A stretch of DNA of 64,000 nucleotides, taken from contig CAVXXD010000010.1 in NCBI GenBank assembly GCA_963765625.1, positions 392,046 to 456,045 of the forward strand. The letters are read 5' to 3'. The stretch is from CAVXXD01 sp963765625 (GTDB lineage: Bacteria; Actinomycetota; Geothermincolia; Geothermincolales; Geothermincolaceae). A model generated the notes under the pieces. It saw nothing but the letters and a program-made list of their open reading frames with translations. It was not told the DNA's origin and did no database searches. This document shows positions 40,007 through 48,936 of this stretch, piece by piece. Within the stretch, counting starts at the first letter, position 1. The number at the start of each line of letters is the position of its first letter. A program made the position numbers and the translations under genes.

Positions 40007-42100
40007 TTACAGGTCGCGGGCGGCGTCGAAGCCGTCCCTCACCGCGTCGCCGATGCGGCCCACCTGGTGAGCGTCGCCGATGACCTTGACGCGCGGGAAG
40101 CGCCCTTTGAGTTCCTTCGCCAGGGCGTCGTCGCCCTTCACCCCCACCGACAGGACCACCTGGTCCACCTGGCGGGTGGCGCGGTCACCGGACTTGACGT
40201 GCTCCAGCACGATCCTGCCTTCGCGTATCTCCACCAGTTTGTGGGAGGTGATGAATACCGGGTTATAAAGCTTCAGGCGGAGCATCACATCATCCAGGTT
40301 CTGCACGTAAGCGCCGGGGCCGATCTCTGAGGCCATCTCCACTACCATCACCCGGTTGCCTTCCTCGACCAGTTTCAAGGCCGTCTCCAGGCCGGTCAGG
40401 CCTGAGCCGATCACCGCTACGTGCTTCCCTTTGAGGGCGACCGTGCCGTCCAGCACCTGGTCTACCGTGCACACGAAATCGCGGTCCACCCCGGGTATGT
40501 TGGGAATGACGGGCATCCCGCCGGTGGCGACCAGCACGGCGTAAAGGTCGAGGGCCTCCAGCACCTGCACGGTCGCCTCGGTGTTGTAGCGGATGTCCGT
40601 GCCGCCGCGCCGGGCGGCGTTCTCCAGGTCGTCGACGCACCAGAATATCTTGTCCTTGCCGGGCGGCACGCTGCCCAGTTTGAGCTGCCCGCCGGGGCCG
40701 TCGCTCCGCTCCAGCACCACCGGTTTGAAGCCGCGGGCACACAGGGCCTCGGCCGCCGCCAGTCCGGCCGGTCCCGCCCCGACCACCGCCACGGTGCGCC
40801 CGTTCCCGTCTACCCGAGGCTCAGCCGTCTCCTTCTCCCGTCCCAGGCGCGGGTTGACCGCACACTCCACCGTCAGCTTGGTAAGAAGAGATTCGAAGCA
40901 GTAGAGGCACATGATGCAGCGCTTGATCTCGTCCGGCCGTCCTTCCTCCGCCTTGCGGGCCCAGGCCCCGTCAGCCAGGAAGGGGCGGCCCAGCACCGCG
41001 AAGTCCTGGATGCCCTCGGCCAGTTGGGCCTCGGCCTGCTCGGGGGAGCGGATGAGGTTGGCGGCGAGTACCGGTATTTCCACCGCTTCCTTGACGGCGG
41101 CGGCCAGGTGCTTGCGCCAGCCCGGCTCGAAGCTGCAGGGCTCGATGGCCCAGTTGCAGGTCTCGTAGGTGCCGGAGCTGACGTTGATGGCGTCGATGCC
41201 GGCCTTCTCCAGCAGGCGGGCTATCTCCACCCCTTCCTCCAGCTCGATGCCCCGGCCGGGATGGCCGATATAGCGGTAGAACTCGTCGGCGCTGAGCCTT
41301 ACCATGACCGGGAAATCGCGGCCGCACAGCTCGCGGATGGAGGCGATGATCTCCCGGGCGAAGCGCATGCGGTTCTCCAGGCTCCCGCCGTACTCGTCGG
41401 TGCGCCGGTTGGTGTGGGGGCTGAGGAACTGCTCGATGAGGTAACCGTGGGCTGCGTGCAGTTCCACGCCGTCCCCGCCGGCCAGCTGCACGCGCTTCGC
41501 CGCGCGCGCGTAATCCCGCACCAGCCGCTTGACTTCGAACTTCTTCAAAGCCCGCGTCCTCTGGTTGTTGAACTCGCAGGGCACGCCGGAAGGCCCGACC
41601 ACGGCCGGCCATTTCCAGTGCTCCATCATCCACTCCATCATCTTCTTGCTCAGTTCGGGGTTCCTGCCGGTCATCTGCATCATCTTCGGCATCACGCCGT
41701 ATATGCCCGGCCAGATGCGCCCCAACAGCTCCATCTGCGGCCCCGCGATGCCCATCAGCGACATGCCTTCGTTGCCGGGGTGATGGAGCTGGCAGAACAC
41801 CTTGGTCCCGTGGGCATGGACGCGCTCCACCATGGCCGCGAAGGGGGCGATGTGCCGGTCGTAAGCCATGGAGAGCTGCCGCGGCGCGGCCGCCCCGCCG
41901 AACCAGATGTTGACCTGGGTGGCCCCGGTGATGAGCAGGCCCAACCCGTTCCTGGCCCTTTCCTCGTAATACTGGATGAGCTGCTCGGTGGGATTGCCGT
42001 CGAAGCCGGCCATCCCCGTGACCATCGGCGCCATGGCCACCCGGTTCCGGATGGTGACCTTGCCGATGCTGCCTTCCCTGAAGAGATGTGGATACTCCAT
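40007..42100 (-). CDS. FadH-like NADH:flavin oxidoreductase (2,4-dienoyl-CoA reductase family), copy 2
   Basis: A 697-residue paralogue of 31927-34026 with the same three-part layout: FMN barrel (MAPMVTGMAGFDG, QLHHPGNEGMSLM, VELHAAHGYLIEQFLSPHTN), cluster motif (CIMCLYCFES ... VECAVNP, spacing C-x2-C-x2-C-x11-C) and FAD/NAD(P)H domains (VAVVGAGPAGLAAAEAL, VAVIGSGLTGLETALKL, VKVIGDAHQVGRIGDAV). Most differences lie in residues 125-180, which would line the active-site entrance, so the two copies probably differ in substrate. The ATG at 42100 matches the start of the paralogue (MEYPHLF); a GTG at 42109 is an alternative. It converges on the surface protein with only three bases between stop codons. 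Confidence 0.88.
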   Translation of the reverse strand: MEYPHLFREGSIGKVTIRNRVAMAPMVTGMAGFDGNPTEQLIQYYEERARNGLGLLITGATQVNIWFGGAAAPRQLSMAYDRHIAPFAAMVERVHAHGTKVFCQLHHPGNEGMSLMGIAGPQMELLGRIWPGIYGVMPKMMQMTGRNPELSKKMMEWMMEHWKWPAVVGPSGVPCEFNNQRTRALKKFEVKRLVRDYARAAKRVQLAGGDGVELHAAHGYLIEQFLSPHTNRRTDEYGGSLENRMRFAREIIASIRELCGRDFPVMVRLSADEFYRYIGHPGRGIELEEGVEIARLLEKAGIDAINVSSGTYETCNWAIEPCSFEPGWRKHLAAAVKEAVEIPVLAANLIRSPEQAEAQLAEGIQDFAVLGRPFLADGAWARKAEEGRPDEIKRCIMCLYCFESLLTKLTVECAVNPRLGREKETAEPRVDGNGRTVAVVGAGPAGLAAAEALCARGFKPVVLERSDGPGGQLKLGSVPPGKDKIFWCVDDLENAARRGGTDIRYNTEATVQVLEALDLYAVLVATGGMPVIPNIPGVDRDFVCTVDQVLDGTVALKGKHVAVIGSGLTGLETALKLVEEGNRVMVVEMASEIGPGAYVQNLDDVMLRLKLYNPVFITSHKLVEIREGRIVLEHVKSGDRATRQVDQVVLSVGVKGDDALAKELKGRFPRVKVIGDAHQVGRIGDAVRDGFDAARDL

Positions 42101-42178
42101 GCCGTACACCTTACCTTCCCTGCGTAAGCCTATTTCCAGGACTTAATTCTACACAAGCAGCATCCTCGAGTTATACCC

Positions 42179-42427
42179 CTACGACCTGCGAGCCAGTTTC
42201 CTGATACCCTTCTCGATGAGCTTCTCGCCCTCTTCGATCAGTTCGTCTCCCCGCTCCATCAAACTCTTTGCTTCTTTCTCGCCCTCTTTGACCTCTTTCC
42301 TGGCCTTGCCCTTCTCCCTCTTCGCCTTGATGGCGAAGGCAACAGTTACGCTCATGGCCGCCACCCCCAGAAGGGGCAATACCATGCTCCCGTACTTGTC
42401 TTTCAACGTTCCGACATCGCCTTCCAT
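42179..42427 (-). CDS. Small single-span membrane protein with charged helix
   Basis: An 82-residue protein. One membrane segment (SMVLPLLGVAAMSVTVAFAI) is followed by a Lys/Glu-rich helix (REKGKARKEVKEGEKEAKSL and DELIEEGEKLIEKGIRKLAR) likely to form a coiled coil. AGGGGGAG six bases upstream fixes the ATG at 42427. Function unknown; the shape resembles small stress- or envelope-associated proteins. It diverges from the helical protein at 42595. Confidence 0.55.
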   Translation of the reverse strand: MEGDVGTLKDKYGSMVLPLLGVAAMSVTVAFAIKAKREKGKARKEVKEGEKEAKSLMERGDELIEEGEKLIEKGIRKLARRS

Positions 42428-42545
42428 TACTTCTCCCCCTTTACTCTTGCTGAACTCAAGGCTCTTTATTTTCGGTGCCACCACATTTCGATACCCGTCC
42501 TTTTCCCGGCTTAAACCCGGGCAATCCCCAGCAGCCTCCCGCAGC

Positions 42546-42554
42546 TGATAAAAT
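42546..42554 (+). promoter_or_regulatory. Extended -10 element before the helical protein gene
   Basis: TGATAAAAT, form TGnTAxxxT, 41 bases before the ATG at 42595. Confidence 0.4.
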
Positions 42555-42594
42555 GAAGATGGGGAAGCGGACCGGCGGCTAAAGGGGGTTAGAT

Positions 42595-43212
42595 ATGAGC
42601 GACGATCTGCGCATAATCGACGAGATGCTCGCCAGCCTCTCCCGTCTGGCGGGGACCATGGAGAGCCTGGACCAGCGCAATCCGGCCGACGCCGCCCTGG
42701 CGGTATCCACGGTCAAGACCATTCGAAAAGAAGCCACGGATATCTCCCGGGCTTTCGAGGATTCCCTCGATCACATTGAAGGATCGGGGGCTTCGCCCGC
42801 TCTCATCAAGGATTTCGAGAGCACCATGGAGGACATAGTCACCGCCTCAAGGGTCCTCGCCGTCCACTTCGAGGTACTGGCCAGGATCATGGCCTCCGAC
42901 GACAAGGGGCCAGCCCTCTTCAAGAAATCATCGGAGCTGGCTGGGAGCATCGAGCCGCCGGAGCTCATCCCGGACCTTTACCGGTCACACCAGGTCCTTC
43001 TCGAAGTCCTGGCCCAGTACGGGAGCATCTTCTCCCGTCTCGACGATGCTCAGAGGACCGGCGACGGCATGCTGGTGGAAGAAGCCTCGGGAGACCTGGC
43101 GCGGCTGGAAGGCCAACGCCACTTCGAAACCATCGAACTCTTCAACCTGCTGGACCTGGTGGTCCAGGCCCAGAACTGCTTCGACGCGCTCGAAAAGGAA
43201 ATGGGCCGTTAA
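42595..43212 (+). CDS. All-helical cytoplasmic protein of unknown function
   Basis: A 205-residue soluble protein without Cys clusters, signal peptide or membrane segments. It appears to be a helical bundle: IIDEMLASLSRLAGTMESLD, VKTIRKEATDISRAFEDSLD, KDFESTMEDIVTASRVLAV and ETIELFNLLDLVVQAQNCF. The pattern of evenly spaced hydrophobics is like the cytoplasmic parts of signalling or PhoU-type proteins, but I cannot name a family. AGGGGG lies upstream of the ATG. It converges on the zinc-ribbon membrane protein gene with a 12-base gap. Confidence 0.6.
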   Translation: MSDDLRIIDEMLASLSRLAGTMESLDQRNPADAALAVSTVKTIRKEATDISRAFEDSLDHIEGSGASPALIKDFESTMEDIVTASRVLAVHFEVLARIMASDDKGPALFKKSSELAGSIEPPELIPDLYRSHQVLLEVLAQYGSIFSRLDDAQRTGDGMLVEEASGDLARLEGQRHFETIELFNLLDLVVQAQNCFDALEKEMGR

Positions 43213-43224
43213 ACAGAAGGGTGG

Positions 43225-44433
43225 TTAGAAACCGCCCCAGTACCAGTCCGGCATCACGATGTCGGTGCCTATCTCCTCTCCGTACCATTCGCCGTAGCTC
43301 CGGTACATGATCACCGACAGACTCTCCAGGTCGAGGTTGGTGGCGCAGACAGCTATGCCTGCCGCCTCGTCGCCCCAGACCAGCAGGTTGGTCATCTCGT
43401 ACTCCTCGCCGGTGTAGTCGTAAGAGTAGACGTAGTCGAGCATGGCTTCCTCGAGGCCGGCCATCTCATCTTCGTACCAGGACGGCAGTTCTATACCGGT
43501 GCCGAAGTCCACGCCCGTCCACCCGTTGGAGCCGTTCTCCATCACCACGAAGGGGGCCTCCAGCTCCTGGTTGTAGCAATAAGCTATACCGACCGCTTCG
43601 TCGCCGTTCGTGGCGATACTGATGATGGCGAACTCCAGGCCTTCCGCGGAGTTGGCATAGACGTAGCCGAGCATGGCCGCCTCTACCTCGTAGATTTCGG
43701 TGTCTTCGGTATCGTAGCCGTCGAGGTCACCGAAGTCGTCCGGGTCGAACCCCATCTCCTCGAGGAAGCCGGCGGACAGGTACCACTCGCCTTCCAGCTC
43801 GACCAGCTCGAAGGCCTCCATGTCTCTGTCGACAGCCTCTTCGGTCACTTCGTCGCCGTATTCGTCGGTGTAGGTCATGGTGCCTTCGATTATTACTACT
43901 GTCGCCTCGTCGCCGTCGATCTCGGTTTCCATCTTTTCGATGTCCACCTCCAGATCGTCCGGGAAAGCCATGAAGAAGTACTCCTCCACGAGGTCCTCGT
44001 AATCATCGCCCAGTGCTTCTTCCAGCATATCGACCGTCTCGGGGTCCATGGTGCTCAGGAGCAAGGCAGCGTCCTGCTTTTCCAGGGCCCTGAAGAAGTC
44101 CAGGACCACCTGCTCGGGGCCGGAGGAGTCCACTTTCTTCTCGTCGTCGCCTTTGAACACCACCAGGACCAGCACCAGCACCAGGGCGACGATGGCCGCT
44201 GTCCCAAGAATCCCCAGTATCCAGGGTAGCGCGGATTTCTTCGGAGGCGGGGCGTAAGGAAGGGGCTGCTGGGGAAAGCCCGCGGGAGGGCCGGGGGGGA
44301 CCATGGGTGGAGGGGGTGGAGGGGCTGGAGGGCCCGTGGGAGGTGGAGCCGCGCCGGCCCCCACCGCCGCCCCGCAATTCGCACAGAATTCGCTGCCTTC
44401 GGCCATCTCCTTGCCGCACTTGTCACAGTACAT
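43225..44433 (-). CDS. Zinc-ribbon / proline-rich / single-span protein with acidic outer domain
   Basis: A 402-residue protein. Residues 1-22 are a zinc ribbon (MYCDKCGKEMAEGSEFCANC). Residues 28-65 are Pro-rich (PPAPPPPPPMVPPGPPAG). One membrane span follows (LPWILGILGTAAIVALVLVL). The remaining 300 residues are strongly acidic and presumably outside: an NTF2-like or DUF4878-like start (GPEQVVLDFFRALEKQDAAL) then repeats of an alpha/beta unit containing AMLGYVYANSAEGLEFA and AMLDYVYSYDYTGEEYEMTN, each followed by GDEAxGIAxC. Such ribbon-plus-membrane proteins are widespread in actinobacteria; the role is unknown. AAGGAG lies eight bases upstream of the ATG. Confidence 0.7.
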   Translation of the reverse strand: MYCDKCGKEMAEGSEFCANCGAAVGAGAAPPPTGPPAPPPPPPMVPPGPPAGFPQQPLPYAPPPKKSALPWILGILGTAAIVALVLVLVLVVFKGDDEKKVDSSGPEQVVLDFFRALEKQDAALLLSTMDPETVDMLEEALGDDYEDLVEEYFFMAFPDDLEVDIEKMETEIDGDEATVVIIEGTMTYTDEYGDEVTEEAVDRDMEAFELVELEGEWYLSAGFLEEMGFDPDDFGDLDGYDTEDTEIYEVEAAMLGYVYANSAEGLEFAIISIATNGDEAVGIAYCYNQELEAPFVVMENGSNGWTGVDFGTGIELPSWYEDEMAGLEEAMLDYVYSYDYTGEEYEMTNLLVWGDEAAGIAVCATNLDLESLSVIMYRSYGEWYGEEIGTDIVMPDWYWGGF

Positions 44434-44612
44434 CTTCCCGTCTCCTTTCTTCTTTCATCTAACTTTATCAGGCCGCTTGCAGGTGTGGAAACAATCGGGT
44501 TTTCTCCCCCCGCAAAGCGGGAATATCTATTTCTTAAGGGCAAGAAAGGTAAATGCGTCTTTATCAGGCATGCCAGCTGCACTCTCAAAGCAAGCCATCA
44601 GGGGGTGGTCGC

Positions 44613-45467
44613 ATGACCAGTGATTTCTTTTCGGGTGTAGAGCAGGTGGAGACGAAGATAGGGGACGTCAAAGGAAAGATCCCCCTGTTCTACAGGAAAG
44701 CACGCTGCTTCACGGCGGTCTTTCCCGCCAAGTTGTGGGAGGTCAGGCGGGCCCTTCCCGACCGGCGTTTCGTGCCCGCGCAGATAGCTCCGGGGGTGGC
44801 GGGCGTGATGCTGGCGGCTTTCGAGTACTACGACGTGGACATCCCGCCCTACAACGAGTTCGCCATAGGCATACCCGTCAACTCGCCCTATTTTCTGCAA
44901 GTGCCGGGGTACAACCTCGCCAGGCAGATGCTGCGTATGGAGACCGATCTCTACGTGCTCCACCTGCCGGTGACCACCGAGGAGGCGCGGCGCGGCGGCG
45001 TCGATTTCTACGGCTTCCCCAAGTTCCTGGCCAGCATCGACTACATGGACACGGCGGAATGGGCGAACTGCGCGCTGAGCGAGGGCGGGGATTTGATATG
45101 CAGCCTGGACTTCGACAAGATAGCGGCGCGGCACAGCGGGGTGATGAAGTTCTTCTGCCATCTCTACCAGGACCGGCAGCCCCAGGTGACGGAATGCAAG
45201 ATGAACGCCCGGCAGTACGCCATGAGCTTCAACCCCTCCCACGTGGAGCTTTCTCTCGGCCTTTCCCACCCCATCGCCAGGGAACTCGACCAGATGCTTT
45301 TCTCCACCCGGCCGCTGATGTACATGTACGTCCCCGACTTCCAGCTCATCCTCTACGGCCCCGAGAACTTCTCTCTGCCCCTACTCAAGCGGAGCCTGGA
45401 AGATGGGATGAGCCTGGACCTGGAGAGCATCCGGCGGGAAAAGCAAACCGCGGGCAGCCGGGCTTGA
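44613..45467 (+). CDS. Acetoacetate decarboxylase-family protein
   Basis: A 284-residue protein of the acetoacetate decarboxylase superfamily. The segment GGVDFYGFPKFLASIDYMD carries the Schiff-base Lys position (GFPK in the classical enzyme), and the preceding YYDVDIPPYNEFAIGIPVN is the family barrel strand. True acetoacetate decarboxylases have two adjacent Lys (GFPKK); here only one is kept, so the reaction may differ, and many relatives act on other keto acids or have lost decarboxylation. The start at 44613 has GGGGGTGG upstream; the open frame begins earlier (44553) without a binding site. It converges with the CrtI-like gene with a six-base gap. Confidence 0.72.
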   Translation: MTSDFFSGVEQVETKIGDVKGKIPLFYRKARCFTAVFPAKLWEVRRALPDRRFVPAQIAPGVAGVMLAAFEYYDVDIPPYNEFAIGIPVNSPYFLQVPGYNLARQMLRMETDLYVLHLPVTTEEARRGGVDFYGFPKFLASIDYMDTAEWANCALSEGGDLICSLDFDKIAARHSGVMKFFCHLYQDRQPQVTECKMNARQYAMSFNPSHVELSLGLSHPIARELDQMLFSTRPLMYMYVPDFQLILYGPENFSLPLLKRSLEDGMSLDLESIRREKQTAGSRA

Positions 45468-45473
45468 GGCTGG

Positions 45474-47030
45474 TCAGAGTTTAACCAGGGGCAACCGGTT
45501 CCAGTCGTTCAGCAGCATGGCCGAGGTGATTATCCCCGAGGTCATCACCAGGGGTACGCCGCCTCCCGGGTTGGTGCACTGCCCGGTGAGGTAGAGGTCC
45601 TTGATCAGCCGCGACCGGTAGTTGGGGCGGAAGGGGCCCATGTTGGTGCCGTTCAGTTCCAGCCCGAAGAAAGCGCCCTCCGCCACCCGCAGGGTGCGCT
45701 CCAACTCCCGCGGAGTCACCGACTCCATCCTCTCCACCTTGCCGGTCAGCCCGGGGAAGGCGCGGCGTTCAATGGACTCGGTCAACTCCCGCGGCCAGGT
45801 CTCGCTGATGTCGTCCCAGTCATGGTACTTGAGCTTGTAGGGGGCGATGTAGATCACCGAGAGCGAGTCCTTGCCTTCCGGCGCCAGGTCCGGGTCATCG
45901 AAATTGGGGTTGGAGACGAACATGGGCCCGTCGTCCGGGCGGTAAAGAAGGCCGGTGTCGTAGAACTCGCTCCAGAAGTCGTCGAACTTGCGGCGCTGGT
46001 TGAGCAGCACGGTGAAGTGGGCCCGCGTGCCCACCTTTTCTTTCGTATTGAGATAGAAGGTGGGGGCGGGAATGGAGCAGGGCTGGCGCCTCACGGTTTT
46101 CGCGGCCCACTTGGGGATGTTCTCCTCCCCCACCAGGTCCAGGTAGGTCAGGCGGGAGTGGGCGTTGGAGACCACCTTTCTGGCGCGCAGTTCCTCGCCG
46201 CTCGCGAGCCTGACCCCCGCGGCTTTGCCGTTCTCGATGATGATCTTCTCCACCAGGGTGTTCAGGCGTATCTCGGCTCCGTACTCCTCGGCGATGCGGG
46301 CCATGGCGTGGGGGATGGCGGTCATGCCGCCCTTGGGGTAATAGAGGCTGTCGTGGCTCATGTAGGTCATGGAGGTGAACATGCCGTTGCAGCGGTGAGC
46401 CGGCAGGGCGGCGTAGAGATTCTCCCAGCCGAAGATGAGGCGGAGCCGCTCGTCGGAGAAGTAGTCGCGCAGGCAGTGGTCCATGTTATGCATGCCCAGC
46501 TTGGCCATCACCGGCAGGGCGGCCAACAGCTCCTTCTTGGCACCCATCTTCGCGACCGATACCGGCCTCAAGAAGTCGCGGATGTCCGGCATCTTACTGT
46601 TGAAGACAGCCTTGAGGTAGTCCTGCATGGCGGACATGTCGGTTACGTAGCGGCGGTAGTTGGGCAGGTCGGCCGGGTTGATGCGGTTGACCACCTCGGC
46701 CATCTCGTCCAGGTCGCGCGGGGTGATGTAGCGCTCGCCCCCCTCCAGTACGATGTCGTAGATGGGGTCTATCAGCTTCAAGTCGAGGTAGTCCTCGAGA
46801 TTGCGCTCCACTAGCTGGAAGTACTGGTTGTATAAGAAGTGCCCGATAACGAAGACCGCCCCCACCTCCGGGCGGAACCCGTCGAAGTCGTAGTTGGAGC
46901 AACACCCGCCCACATGGTCCAGGGCTTCCAGCACCAGCACCTTGAGGCCCTCCTTGGCCAGCAAGCTGGCGCAGGTCAACCCGCCCACGCCTGAACCCAC
47001 GATGATCACGTCGTATTTTTCACCACTCAT
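45474..47030 (-). CDS. CrtI/CrtISO-like FAD-dependent oxidoreductase, second copy
   Basis: A 518-residue flavoprotein. FAD site at the N-terminus (YDVIIVGSGVGGLTCASLLA, then LEALDHVGGCCSNYDFDGF), a middle part with YPKGGMTAIPHAMARIAEE and ARKVVSNAHSRLTYLDLVGE, and a C-terminal contact KDLYLTGQCTNPGGGVPLV. The overall layout is that of carotenoid isomerases and phytoene desaturase-like enzymes. Substrate unknown. It is transcribed together with the alpha/beta hydrolase gene, whose stop lies four bases before this ATG. GGAAGG is within the hydrolase end. It shares only the superfamily fold with 22531-24042, so the two probably have different roles. Confidence 0.77.
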   Translation of the reverse strand: MSGEKYDVIIVGSGVGGLTCASLLAKEGLKVLVLEALDHVGGCCSNYDFDGFRPEVGAVFVIGHFLYNQYFQLVERNLEDYLDLKLIDPIYDIVLEGGERYITPRDLDEMAEVVNRINPADLPNYRRYVTDMSAMQDYLKAVFNSKMPDIRDFLRPVSVAKMGAKKELLAALPVMAKLGMHNMDHCLRDYFSDERLRLIFGWENLYAALPAHRCNGMFTSMTYMSHDSLYYPKGGMTAIPHAMARIAEEYGAEIRLNTLVEKIIIENGKAAGVRLASGEELRARKVVSNAHSRLTYLDLVGEENIPKWAAKTVRRQPCSIPAPTFYLNTKEKVGTRAHFTVLLNQRRKFDDFWSEFYDTGLLYRPDDGPMFVSNPNFDDPDLAPEGKDSLSVIYIAPYKLKYHDWDDISETWPRELTESIERRAFPGLTGKVERMESVTPRELERTLRVAEGAFFGLELNGTNMGPFRPNYRSRLIKDLYLTGQCTNPGGGVPLVMTSGIITSAMLLNDWNRLPLVKL

Positions 47031-47034
47031 GCTT

Positions 47035-47850
47035 TTATCCTTCCAGTCCGAGGCCCTCGAGCCATGTCAGGATCAGGCGGTTGGCTTCATGCGGTCTGGT
47101 CAGGGTGCAGCAATGACCGCCGCCCTCCACCAGGGCGAGCCGCGCTCCGGGAATACCGGCGGTTATCCGCAGGGTGGTGTCCGCCGTAACGAAACGGTCC
47201 TCGCTGCCCCGTAGCACCAGGGTAGGCACACTTATTTCCCCGAGGCGGGAGGAATAGTCTCCCCTGCCTGCCGCGGCGATGCGGTCAAGGTAAGATGTGA
47301 CGCCGTGCGACGTTCCGTGCTCGATGACGTAGTCGATGAGGTCCTGGTTGCCAGGCGACGGGTCCATGACGAAACCGCGGTGCTTTCCCACCCACCTCAG
47401 CAACGCTTTCCTTTGCCCCATGCTCAAGCCGGGGGTGAAAGCGAGGTTGTGGGCCAGGGTCGCCAGGGTGAAGGCGTTGAATCCGAAGCCGGGGAGCCTC
47501 GGCTTGTCCATGGTATTGCAGAGGATGAGGGCATTCAGCCGCTCCGGGTAGTTGATGGCCAGATGCTGCGCCACCATCCCACCGAAGGATTCGCCCACTA
47601 TCACCGCTTTCTCCACGCCCAGGGAATCCAGGCGCCGTTTCGCCGCCCGGGCGTAGTCGTCGACGCTGCGCCGTGGGCTGAAGGGAAACCTGGCCAGTTC
47701 GCAGGCGATCACGCGGTACCTGCCGGACAACGCCTCTAGTTGAGGCCGCCAGAACTGGTGCGCCCCCTCCAGGCCCGGGAGCATGAAAACAACAGGCCCG
47801 GTGCCGGCCTCGCGGTAATCCGGAACGATCTCGTCCGCTTTCATCTTCAT
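47035..47850 (-). CDS. Alpha/beta-fold hydrolase
   Basis: A 271-residue hydrolase. The oxyanion segment is PVVFMLPGLEGAHQFWRPQL; the nucleophile elbow is VIVGESFGGMVAQHLAINYP (Ser near residue 88); the acid is in LVLRGSEDRFV and the catalytic His in VEGGGHCCTLTRPHEANR. The triad is complete. Likely an esterase, lipase or lyase-type member; the substrate is not predictable. The start is uncertain: GTG 47862, ATG 47850 and ATG 47844 are all in frame and none has a good binding site. It is the first gene of a pair with the CrtI-like enzyme and diverges from the GGDEF gene. Confidence 0.8.
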   Translation of the reverse strand: MKMKADEIVPDYREAGTGPVVFMLPGLEGAHQFWRPQLEALSGRYRVIACELARFPFSPRRSVDDYARAAKRRLDSLGVEKAVIVGESFGGMVAQHLAINYPERLNALILCNTMDKPRLPGFGFNAFTLATLAHNLAFTPGLSMGQRKALLRWVGKHRGFVMDPSPGNQDLIDYVIEHGTSHGVTSYLDRIAAAGRGDYSSRLGEISVPTLVLRGSEDRFVTADTTLRITAGIPGARLALVEGGGHCCTLTRPHEANRLILTWLEGLGLEG

Positions 47851-47969
47851 CACACTGATCACGTTATCAGAAACGTTACGTCCGCGACAGCGCCCGGCCC
47901 TTTGTTTAAAGGATTTTCACGGGTTACGGTCAAAACATATGTCGACGGCATCTCGACGGGGAGATCACC

Positions 47970-48872
47970 ATGACTAAAGGCGACGATTTCTTCAAAGAAC
48001 TTCTGGACAACCTCTACGAGGGAGTCTACGCCGTGGACCTCGAGCGGCGCATCACCTACTGGAACAACGGGGCGGAGCGCCTGACCGGTTTCGCTGCCGC
48101 CGATGTTCTGGGGCACCGCTGCATGGATAACATCCTCATGCACGTCGACGACGAGGGCTCCTCGCTCTGCCTGACCGCCTGCCCCCTGTCCGAAACCATG
48201 CGGACCGGAACGCCAGGTGAGAACAACGTCTACCTGCACCACCGGGACGGCTACCGCTTGCCGGTGGCGGTGCGCTGTTCCCCCATCCACGACGCTTCCG
48301 GCAGCATCGTCGGCGGGGTCGAGGTGTTCCGGGACGACTCACCCCGGCTGGAACTGGAGGAGAGAGTGGAGGAACTGCAGCGGCTGGCCCTGCTGGACCC
48401 CCTGACCGGTGCGGGAAACCGGCGCTACGCGGAGATGGAGATCGGCAACCGCCTGGCGGAACTGCGACGGCACGGCTGGTCCTTCGGCCTGGCCTTCATT
48501 GACCTCGACTACTTCAAGGAGATCAACGACCGCTACGGGCATGTCGTCGGCGACGAGACGCTGCGGATGATCGCCCGCACCGCTATGAACAGCTTGAGGA
48601 CCTTCGACTTCCTGGGCCGCTGGGGAGGGGAGGAGTTCGTCGCGGTTATCACCCATGCCGACGAGATCGGGCTGGACATCGCCGCCGAGCGCACGCGGGT
48701 GCTGATCGAGCAGTCGAGCCTGACCCTGCCGCAGGGGAACCTGGAGGTGACGGTCTCCGTCGGCGCCACCCTGGCCCACACCGGCGATACCCTGGAAACA
48801 CTGGTACACCGGGCGGACCGGCTGATGTACGCCAGCAAGTCCGCCGGCCGCAACCGTACCACCCTCGGCTGA
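47970..48872 (+). CDS. PAS-GGDEF diguanylate cyclase
   Basis: A 300-residue soluble signalling protein. Residues 5-125 form a PAS domain (LLDNLYEGVYAVDLERRITY, then WNNGAERLTGF) with a Cys-containing stretch CMDNILMHVDDEGSSLC. After a coiled linker, residues 135-300 are the GGDEF domain: LLDPLTGAGNRRYAEME, FGLAFIDLDYFKEINDRYGH, signature GGEEF at 219-223 and VTVSVGATL. The signature is of an active cyclase, and RTFD five residues before it (210-213) is an inhibitory I-site. It should make cyclic di-GMP from GTP and be subject to product inhibition. No membrane segment, so the PAS ligand is cytoplasmic. GGGGAG precedes the ATG. A terminator follows, before the giant surface protein. Confidence 0.9.
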   Translation: MTKGDDFFKELLDNLYEGVYAVDLERRITYWNNGAERLTGFAAADVLGHRCMDNILMHVDDEGSSLCLTACPLSETMRTGTPGENNVYLHHRDGYRLPVAVRCSPIHDASGSIVGGVEVFRDDSPRLELEERVEELQRLALLDPLTGAGNRRYAEMEIGNRLAELRRHGWSFGLAFIDLDYFKEINDRYGHVVGDETLRMIARTAMNSLRTFDFLGRWGGEEFVAVITHADEIGLDIAAERTRVLIEQSSLTLPQGNLEVTVSVGATLAHTGDTLETLVHRADRLMYASKSAGRNRTTLG

Positions 48873-48887
48873 AGACCAGGCACATGG

Positions 48888-48920
48888 AAGGGGCACGCCG
48901 TGAAGCGTGCCCCTTCTTTT
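48888..48920 (+). terminator. Terminator after the GGDEF gene
   Basis: Eleven-base stem AAGGGGCACGC (48888-48898) with GCGTGCCCCTT (48905-48915), loop CGTGAA, then CTTTTCTTTT. Confidence 0.88.
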
Positions 48921-48936
48921 CTTTTCTGTCCTTTTC

